Assembly: GCA_002254765.1 (NCBI GenBank)
Contig: NJDV01000105.1
Location: 1-5,115, forward strand
DNA: 5,115 nt
Direction: 5' to 3'
DNA from: Thermoplasmatales archaeon ex4484_36
GTDB lineage: Archaea > Thermoplasmatota > Penumbrarchaeia > Penumbrarchaeales > EX4484-36
Shown: positions 1 to 4,187 of the stretch, piece after piece
Layout of the letters: each line of letters begins with the position of its first letter
Position numbering within the stretch: the stretch's first letter is position 1
Program-made: the position numbers and the translations under genes
The notes under the pieces: model-generated
Told to the model about the DNA's origin: nothing
The model's database searches: none
The model's input: the letters and a program-made list of their open reading frames with translations, nothing else

Positions 1-1635
1 TCTGAGATCGCCAACTGGCTCGACGCCATCCTGGTGGAATCCGACTTCAGGCCAGTGGAGCTGAGGGAGGGAATATATCACCGGGGGAGGATAGACTTCC
101 CCCTATCTGGCATCTCCCAAGAGGTACCTGATTCCACGGGGGACATCACCCTGGACCTTGTTGTAGACTGCCTGAGGGGGGGCGGCCAGAGCCTGGTCTT
201 CCTCTCCACAAGGAGGTCTGCAGAGCACACCGCCGAGAGGGCTGGCAGGTATGTGAAGGACCTTCTGAAAGAGGAGGAGGCGCGCAGACTTCAGCAGATA
301 GCCTCCTCCCTTGAGGGAGAGGAATCCTCAAGGGTGATCTCACGTTTGAGGAGAGTCCTATCCCGGGGGGTGGCATTCCACCATGCAGGGCTCTCCAATG
401 AGGCCAGGGTGGCGGTGGAGGACGCTTTCAGGGAAGGGCTTATCAAGGCCCTCTTCGCCACACCCACCCTCGCAGCGGGGATCAACCTCCCGGCGAGGAG
501 GGTCATAGTGAGGGATCTGACCCGCTATGACTCCGTGCAAGGCCTCACCTACCTTCCCGTGAGGGAGGTGAAGCAGATGTGCGGCAGGGCAGGCAGGCCC
601 CAATACGACCCCTGGGGGGAGGCCGTCCTCATAGCGAGGAACCCCCGGGAGAGGGACGAGGTCCTGCAGAGGTACATCCTAGGGGAGCCGGAGCCCATCT
701 ACTCCACCCTGGGGAACTTCAAAGCCTTGAGGACCCACATTCTCGCCTCCTTCGCCTCGGGCTTCACTAGATGCGAGGAGGAGCTCGAACACTTCCTCCG
801 CCAAACTCTCTTCTCCCACCAAATGGACTACTGGAGGATGGAGGCCATGTGCCAGGAGGCGCTTGAGTTCCTATTCGAGGAGGGACTTCTGAGAAGGGAG
901 GGAGATGCCATCCTGGCCACCGACTTCGGGAAGAGGTGCTCCCGTCTCTACCTAGACCCCCTCTCCGCCGTGATCATGCGGGAGGCTCTCCTGAGAGAGC
1001 CCGAGGAGGAGCCAGACGAGTTCTCCTATCTGCAGGTGGTCTCCTTCGTGCCGGACATGCTCCCCCTCTACCCCAGGAGCAGGGAGGTGGGCTCCCTCTA
1101 CAGAGTCTACGCCGAGAGGGAGGGAAGAATGCTCATCGGAATGCCCGAGGACCCCTTGCAGGAGGAAATCTTCCTTGCGTCCTTGAAGACGGCCCTCTTC
1201 TTTCAGGACTGGATAGAGGAAACTCCAGAGGAAGAGATAGAGAAGCGTTACACCCTGGGCCCCGGGGATGTTCACAACAAAATAGAGCTGGCCAGGTGGC
1301 TTCTCACAGGCTTTAGGGAACTGGCAAGGCTCTTTAACCTTCCCAGGGCCAAGGAGATCGACAGGCTCCTTGTTAGGGTGGACTACGGGATCAGGGAGGA
1401 ACTTGAGGACCTTGTGAGGGTGAGGGGCATCGGAAGGGTGAGGGCTAGGACCCTCTTCAGGGTGGGAATACGCAGCAGGGATGAGCTCGCCAGAACCCCC
1501 CTTGCGAAGCTCGCCTCCCTCCCCGGCTTTGGGGAGGCCCTGGGGAGGAGAATACTTAAAGAGGTGGGGGTCCTAGTAGATGAGGGGGAGGAGCAGAAAC
1601 GTGAGGGGCCCCAGAGCAGTTTGGAGGATTTCTGA
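1..1635 (+). CDS. hel308: Hel308-type ATP-dependent DNA helicase (Ski2-like, SF2), C-terminal part
   Basis: Hel308 is a 3'-5' DNA helicase that acts on stalled forks and branched DNA. The frame is open from base 1 (S-E-I-A-N-W-L-D-A), so the start lies upstream. 544 codons remain; Hel308 is usually about 700 aa, so Walker A and the DExH box are missing only because of the window edge. Fragment numbering: motif IV SLVFLSTRRS near 64-73; the V-region FHHAGL (about 126-131) and FATPTLAAGINLP (about 152-164); motif VI MCGRAGRPQYDP near 193-204. A winged-helix region follows (about 230-310), then the ratchet domain with PDMLPLY (about 351-357) and GPGDVHNKIELARWLL (about 420-435). A helix-hairpin-helix C-terminal domain (VRGIGRVRARTLF, about 474-486; LPGFGEALGRRIL, about 507-519) completes it. 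The protein ends in a PIP-box-like QSSLEDF. No lesion is seen. Cgi121 follows after one base. The family call is firm. Confidence 0.96.
   Translation, partial: SEIANWLDAILVESDFRPVELREGIYHRGRIDFPLSGISQEVPDSTGDITLDLVVDCLRGGGQSLVFLSTRRSAEHTAERAGRYVKDLLKEEEARRLQQIASSLEGEESSRVISRLRRVLSRGVAFHHAGLSNEARVAVEDAFREGLIKALFATPTLAAGINLPARRVIVRDLTRYDSVQGLTYLPVREVKQMCGRAGRPQYDPWGEAVLIARNPRERDEVLQRYILGEPEPIYSTLGNFKALRTHILASFASGFTRCEEELEHFLRQTLFSHQMDYWRMEAMCQEALEFLFEEGLLRREGDAILATDFGKRCSRLYLDPLSAVIMREALLREPEEEPDEFSYLQVVSFVPDMLPLYPRSREVGSLYRVYAEREGRMLIGMPEDPLQEEIFLASLKTALFFQDWIEETPEEEIEKRYTLGPGDVHNKIELARWLLTGFRELARLFNLPRAKEIDRLLVRVDYGIREELEDLVRVRGIGRVRARTLFRVGIRSRDELARTPLAKLASLPGFGEALGRRILKEVGVLVDEGEEQKREGPQSSLEDF
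1612..1632 (+). other. Candidate PCNA-interacting (PIP) motif at the Hel308 C-terminus
   Basis: The last seven residues of the helicase are Q-S-S-L-E-D-F, matching the Q-x-x-h-x-x-F core of PIP boxes (the second aromatic is missing because the protein ends there). A charged linker (about DEGEEQKREGP) separates it from the folded helix-hairpin-helix domain, as is typical for C-terminal clamp-binding tails. From memory, PCNA interaction has been reported for the Pyrococcus homologue Hjm. That this tail binds PCNA is inference. Confidence 0.5.
1623..1628 (+). promoter_or_regulatory. Shine-Dalgarno site for Cgi121
   Basis: GGAGGA lies 8 nt before the ATG at 1637, inside the last codons of the helicase gene. 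It selects this ATG over an upstream in-frame ATG at 1580, which would overlap the helicase by more than 50 bases and add 19 residues (MRGRSRNVRG...) that look like out-of-frame helicase sequence. Confidence 0.75.
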
Positions 1636-1636
1636 T

Positions 1637-2158
1637 ATGAGATGCATATACGGTTACACCACGGCCCTCTTCCCGAAAACCCCCCGCCCCGAGGAGGTGA
1701 GGGCTACTGGGTACCACATCCAGCTCATCTCACCCTCCGCCGTTGTCCACCCCTGTCAGCTCCTTTGGGGGCTCTACCACGCCCTGAGAGAGTCCGAAAG
1801 GGGGAGGGCAAGGGCCCGGAGGGTGGAAGTGGAGGCGCTCCTTTGGATAACTGGCTCGTGGCAGATCTCTGAGGCATTTGAGAGAGGAGGCCTTAAGGAG
1901 GGAGAGAGGGAGGCCTTCGTCCTCTTCTTCAGCGAGGGGTGTACCTGCAGGGACATAGACACCGCCTCTCCCTGCAGACCAGCGGATCCCCCTGCAGAGG
2001 TCCTCTCTGCCCTGAGAAGGGTTGGGGGGGAGAGAAAGGATATCACCCCGGGGGGGAGAGAGGCCTTCCGGAGGCTCTCCGGGAGGGATGCAGAGGAAGA
2101 AAAGCTTCTTGAAGAGGTCCTCCGCTGGATTACCCTGAAGGGGGGCAGGGCCCTCTGA
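1637..2158 (+). CDS. cgi121: KEOPS complex subunit Cgi121
   Basis: Cgi121 belongs to KEOPS (with Kae1, Bud32, Pcc1), which places the threonylcarbamoyl group on A37 of ANN-decoding tRNAs. Cgi121 is the peripheral subunit that contacts Bud32 and helps recruit tRNA. The predicted protein is 173 aa. Family hallmarks are the helix VVHPCQLLWGLYHAL (about 36-50) and the conserved core LLWITGSWQISEAFE (about 68-82), where the R/W-QISEA string is characteristic. A final acidic/basic helix (about 150-168) closes it. An unusual Cys-containing loop, CTCRDIDTASPC (102-113), follows the second core strand. The start is the ATG one base after the helicase TGA, with a good ribosome site inside the helicase end. 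The spacing implies a shared transcript and perhaps translational coupling. The catalytic KEOPS genes are not in view. The family call rests on motif recognition. Confidence 0.88.
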   Translation: MRCIYGYTTALFPKTPRPEEVRATGYHIQLISPSAVVHPCQLLWGLYHALRESERGRARARRVEVEALLWITGSWQISEAFERGGLKEGEREAFVLFFSEGCTCRDIDTASPCRPADPPAEVLSALRRVGGERKDITPGGREAFRRLSGRDAEEEKLLEEVLRWITLKGGRAL

Positions 2159-2162
2159 TCAC

Positions 2163-2441
2163 TTAAGTAGCGCCTTCAATGGGGTTGAGCTCCTCATCCA
2201 ATATTCCCTTAAGGGTCTCCGTGTCGGTAATCACAGTGATATCCCCCTCATCCTCGGCCCTTCTGGGGGGAGAGAGCCTGCCGGAGGATAGAGTGAGCCC
2301 CCAGCTCCCGTCATCCCTAAATTGGATTCTAATCTCCTTGTTCATCCCCTCCACCGCCTCCTTGAGCTTCTTGTCCTCCTCCACCCTGGCGTGGAACTTC
2401 TCAACCGCGACCATAAGGAGTCTCTCTGCCTCATCCTCCAT
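2163..2441 (-). CDS. Small SCP2-like (sterol-carrier-protein fold) candidate protein
   Basis: A 92-aa protein whose pattern resembles the SCP2 sterol-transfer fold, a small alpha/beta pocket that binds lipids or acyl groups. It has an N-terminal helix (VAVEKFHARVEEDKKLKEAV, 11-30), a strand pair IRIQF and WGLTL around a D-G turn (about 38-51), and the SCP2-like end DITVITDTETLKGILDEELNP (about 67-87). It lacks the extra C-terminal strands of longer members. The start chosen is the ATG at 2441, 9 nt after GGAG. An ATG two codons earlier and one twelve codons earlier are possible but overlap DUF126 more. The start overlaps the DUF126 stop by 11 nt, so the genes are probably co-transcribed and coupled. 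The last codons (E-G-A-T-stop) depart from the family; the adjacent frame would read E-A-L-L-K-stop. Being a gene is fairly sure; SCP2 is a pattern-based guess. Confidence 0.62.
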   Translation of the reverse strand: MEDEAERLLMVAVEKFHARVEEDKKLKEAVEGMNKEIRIQFRDDGSWGLTLSSGRLSPPRRAEDEGDITVITDTETLKGILDEELNPIEGAT

Positions 2442-2865
2442 TATCATCAACTCCGCTGTCCAATGCTCTGACCTCACCCCGCAGTGGATTCAGCTTTATA
2501 AAATCACCTGTTCGGACCTCCTTTAAGATCCTCTCCTCCACCCCGTAGATAAATGGTATCTGAGCCACTACCGCCCCGGAGATCACCACAAGGGATGGCT
2601 CAACCATGACAAGGGCTGTCGGGGAGACACCCCTCTTCTTCAGCGTCACCAGCACGTAGGAGCCAACGGTTGAACCCTTTGCGGAGGGAAATAAAAACAC
2701 CCTACCCGCCACGCTTATCCCACGATTCTCCGAGTCTGGGTCTACCACTATTCCGCTCTCGTCCACATAACCTAGAAACGATACAGTGTTCCTCTCAACA
2801 AGGGCCCTGCCCTCAACCCAGCGGTCCTTCTCACCCTTCACTGTCCTCCCGCGGAAGGTCTTCAA
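2431..2865 (-). CDS. Phosphomevalonate dehydratase small subunit (DUF126, aconitase X swivel domain)
   Basis: In the modified archaeal mevalonate pathway this subunit pairs with a large DUF521/aconitase-X subunit carrying the iron-sulfur cluster. Together they dehydrate (R)-5-phosphomevalonate to trans-anhydromevalonate 5-phosphate for isoprenoid lipids. The protein is 144 aa, typical for the family. It opens MKTFRGRTVKG, has SFLGYVD (29-35), an IVVDPDSENRG stretch (39-49), SVAGRVFLFPSAKGSTVGSYVL (51-72) and a terminal VVISGAVVAQIPF segment (93-105). The conserved GST-VGS Ser region (65-69) is intact. The start is TTG; the family-like MKTFRG N-terminus and lack of a nearby ATG support it. It begins 11 nt after the stop of the 250-aa gene and overlaps the SCP2-like start, so it is the middle gene of an operon. 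The large subunit, often adjacent in archaea, is not in view. Confidence 0.92.
   Translation of the reverse strand: MKTFRGRTVKGEKDRWVEGRALVERNTVSFLGYVDESGIVVDPDSENRGISVAGRVFLFPSAKGSTVGSYVLVTLKKRGVSPTALVMVEPSLVVISGAVVAQIPFIYGVEERILKEVRTGDFIKLNPLRGEVRALDSGVDDNGG
2451..2454 (-). promoter_or_regulatory. Ribosome binding site deciding the SCP2-like start
   Basis: On the minus strand GGAG is followed by TTGATGATA and then ATG (2441-2439). The 9-nt gap favours this ATG; the ATG two codons earlier would sit only 3 nt from the site. The site lies inside the last codons of the DUF126 gene. Confidence 0.5.
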
Positions 2866-2876
2866 ATACGGCCCCC

Positions 2877-3629
2877 CTACTCTCCTCCCTCCCCCTCCTT
2901 CTCCGCCTCCCCAGCCTCCTCCCTAGACCCTGCCACTACGCTCTCCCCCTCAGTAGCTTCTTCCCCGGGGGATCCGGGAGGCCCTGACGGGGGTGACGGT
3001 GGGGCTTCTTCCAAGAGTTCCGGGGCGGGGGCCGAAGTGAGCTCAGGCTCCTCGGTGACCTTCTCGGTCTCGACCTCCTCCACTTCAAGCCTCTCATAAC
3101 TCTTCAGGGTCTCCTCGTACTCCTTTTCAGCAATGTCATAGGGGTTGACCTCAACGCTGACAGCTTCAATACCCTGGGCTTCGAACATGTCAGGTTCCTC
3201 TTCCGCTGAGCCCGACGCTATGGCCTCTGCTTCTACGCTCTCCACGTTGACCTCCACCACTCTCTCGGCGGGTAGCTCCCCCTTGGCAGCCATCTCCGCC
3301 TTACGCCTCTCCTCCTCAAGCCTCTTCATCTCAATCCTCTTCTTTAGCTCCTCGGGGGTGGCCCGCCTCCAGGCGGAGTATGTAAGGCCCATGTGCGGAA
3401 GGTGAGACAGGTACGGATCATAGGACTCTATTAGGAGCTCCGCACCCCTCTCCTCAGCCTCCATCATGGCGAACTTTCGAGCCTTCTTCAGGTTCCTCGA
3501 GCGCTCCTCGAAGGTATAGGGGTCCCCTATCATCACCCACCCTCCATCCTCTAGGGAGTTGAATATCCTCGCCTCGTCGTCGCTGTTTATGGTCCTGAAC
3601 TCTACCTTCTTTTTGGAGAAGAGCTTCAT
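2877..3629 (-). CDS. Unrecognised 250-aa protein: small N-terminal domain, charged helix, acidic Pro-rich tail
   Basis: I do not recognise a named family. Residues about 9-92 look like a compact alpha/beta domain: FRTINSDDEARIFNSL, then a strand-like GGWVMIGDPYTF (29-40), a basic helix (42-60), RGAELLIESYDPYLSHLPHMG (61-81) and YSAWRRATP. The order of a VxIG strand, an Ala-rich helix and a GAELLI strand recalls small bacterial envelope-protein domains, but no signal peptide or lipobox is present, so the protein is probably cytoplasmic. Residues 92-118 (EELKKRIEMKRLEEERRK...) form a charged coiled-coil-like helix. The rest (about 120-250) is acidic and probably disordered, with E-rich repeats, APPSPPSGPPGSPG (209-222) and an E/G/A end. 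The start is an ATG 7 nt after a near-ideal GGAGG. It is the first gene of an operon leading to phosphomevalonate dehydratase small subunit. Confidence 0.82.
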   Translation of the reverse strand: MKLFSKKKVEFRTINSDDEARIFNSLEDGGWVMIGDPYTFEERSRNLKKARKFAMMEAEERGAELLIESYDPYLSHLPHMGLTYSAWRRATPEELKKRIEMKRLEEERRKAEMAAKGELPAERVVEVNVESVEAEAIASGSAEEEPDMFEAQGIEAVSVEVNPYDIAEKEYEETLKSYERLEVEEVETEKVTEEPELTSAPAPELLEEAPPSPPSGPPGSPGEEATEGESVVAGSREEAGEAEKEGEGGE

Positions 3630-3632
3630 TCT

Positions 3633-3643
3633 TCACCCTCCTT
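3633..3643 (-). promoter_or_regulatory. Strong ribosome binding site of the 250-aa gene
   Basis: The minus strand reads AAGGAGGGTGA just before AGA-ATG, close to the full anti-16S complement GGAGGTGA with one extra G. The GGAGG core ends 7 nt before the ATG at 3629. It is the strongest ribosome site in the window and fixes the operon's first start. Confidence 0.8.
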
Positions 3644-3651
3644 GAAAAAGC

Positions 3652-3667
3652 CTCGCCCGGGGGTGAG
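3652..3667. promoter_or_regulatory. GC-rich dyad at the predicted start of the minus-strand operon
   Basis: CTCGCCC-GG-GGGTGAG is a 16-nt inverted repeat in which six of seven position pairs match and the seventh is G/T. It lies about 25-35 nt downstream (minus direction) of the TATA centre, so it overlaps the expected transcription start of the 250-aa operon. That position would suit an operator that blocks initiation. Only the symmetry is seen; a regulator is inferred. Confidence 0.3.
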
Positions 3668-3683
3668 TTAATAGCAGAGGAAG

Positions 3684-3695
3684 TTAATATATATT
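3684..3695. promoter_or_regulatory. Palindromic TATA element, probable divergent promoter
   Basis: TTAATATATATT includes the 10-bp palindrome AATATATATT in an otherwise GC-rich gap between divergent genes. Counting about 26 nt from its centre gives starts near 3664 on the minus strand (leader about 35 nt before the ATG at 3629, containing the strong ribosome site) and near 3717 on the plus strand (about 12 nt before the GTG at 3729). Both distances suit archaeal TBP/TFB promoters. The flanking TFB-recognition sequence is not clear on either side, so relative strength cannot be judged. Confidence 0.65.
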
Positions 3696-3728
3696 GTCCT
3701 GGCATATCTATTCTGCGCAGGTGCTAGC

Positions 3729-4169
3729 GTGTATCCTCCGTCAAGACCGCAGAGAACCCCACCCCAAAGCCCCCCAGAGGAGGGGGGCGATGGCTGGGAG
3801 AAGGCAATGAGCAAGCCTATCCTCCGCTACAGCGCCATCTTCCTCGGGGTCACTCTCTCAGGCACCGGGCTCCTTCTCATCTTCTGGGGACTCCTCTGGC
3901 TCTCTCCTGCCATTATCTACTGGGAGAGGGGGAGCAGTGTACCCGAGCAGGGGGGATGCCTTCTTCCCTCCGGTATAGTCCTTCTTCTGCTAGGGGTCCT
4001 GTGGCTTATGGAGGCCTTGAAAAAGCCGGAGAAGAAGGGAGTGGTGGGAACAGTCTCCTGCCCGGAGTGCGGAAGGGTTGTCAGAGAGGACCTCCCCTTC
4101 TGCTACTGGTGCGGTGCCCCTTTAAGGAGGGAAGGAGGTTCAGAGGAGGAGAAAAAAAATATAAGATGA
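3729..4169 (+). CDS. Two-helix membrane protein with C-terminal zinc ribbon
   Basis: The 146-aa product has a Pro-rich N-terminus (1-26), two hydrophobic segments (about 34-63, SAIFLGVTLSGTGLLLIFWG..., and about 76-96, GGCLLPSGIVLLLLGVLWLM) and a zinc ribbon C-P-E-C-G (111-115) with C-Y-W-C-G (125-129). The spacing is CxxC-x10-CxxC with all four cysteines intact. The tail is charged. It is probably a membrane-anchored zinc ribbon exposed to the cytoplasm; the role is unknown. Start choice is open: GTG at 3729 has AGGTG 5 nt upstream and fits a short leader from the divergent TATA, while ATG at 3807 (MSKPILRYS, 120 aa) has GGGAG 6 nt upstream and starts just before the first helix. With the later start, a GC hairpin falls in the leader. 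The orc1/cdc6 locus follows 18 nt after the stop. Confidence 0.75.
   Translation: MYPPSRPQRTPPQSPPEEGGDGWEKAMSKPILRYSAIFLGVTLSGTGLLLIFWGLLWLSPAIIYWERGSSVPEQGGCLLPSGIVLLLLGVLWLMEALKKPEKKGVVGTVSCPECGRVVREDLPFCYWCGAPLRREGGSEEEKKNIR
3769..3788 (+). repeat. Perfect 7-bp GC hairpin between the two candidate starts
   Basis: GCCCCCC, a 6-nt loop AGAGGA, and GGGGGGC form a perfect all-GC stem, 18 nt before the ATG at 3807. With the GTG start it encodes Pro/Glu/Gly codons; with the ATG start it is a leader hairpin just upstream of the ribosome site. No T-run follows, so it does not look like a terminator. Confidence 0.55.
4151..4165 (+). promoter_or_regulatory. TATA box and BRE-like A-tract for a leaderless orc1/cdc6 transcript
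   Basis: An A-tract running into AAATATAA (4157-4164) lies within the last codons of the zinc-ribbon gene. The purine/A-rich stretch just before it resembles a TFB recognition element. The TATA centre is about 27 nt before the ATG at 4188, the usual TATA-to-start distance, so transcription would begin at or next to the start codon. No well-spaced ribosome site precedes that ATG, which agrees with a leaderless message. Confidence 0.6.
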
Positions 4170-4187
4170 GGGGGCTATTGATAGAAC

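Noticed and set aside
146..603. Minus-strand open frames of 70-80 codons within the helicase gene
   Set aside because: They lie opposite an unambiguous helicase frame and show low-complexity Pro/Arg/Ser composition typical of antisense GC-rich coding DNA.
936..1316. Open frames on both strands (about 107-126 codons) inside the helicase gene
   Set aside because: They coincide with the conserved ratchet domain of Hel308 and have no family pattern or ribosome site.
1774..2046. 90-codon minus-strand frame inside Cgi121
   Set aside because: It is antisense to the conserved Cgi121 core and has Ser/Leu/Pro-rich shadow composition.
2150..2170. Terminator between the convergent genes
   Set aside because: Only 4 nt separate the stops, with no hairpin or T-run visible; short palindromes such as CTTAAG and TGATCA are not enough.
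2179..2526. 115-codon plus-strand frame over the SCP2-like and DUF126 genes
   Set aside because: It is Ser-rich shadow sequence antisense to two overlapping genes with better evidence.
2670..2987. 105-codon plus-strand frame
   Set aside because: Pro/Ser/Leu-rich shadow of the DUF126 start and the acidic tail of the 250-aa gene.
3630..4187. Replication origin with origin-recognition boxes beside orc1/cdc6
   Set aside because: The AT-rich island is only about 12 bp and I saw no repeated ORB-like elements near the gene; the AT stretch is explained as a promoter.
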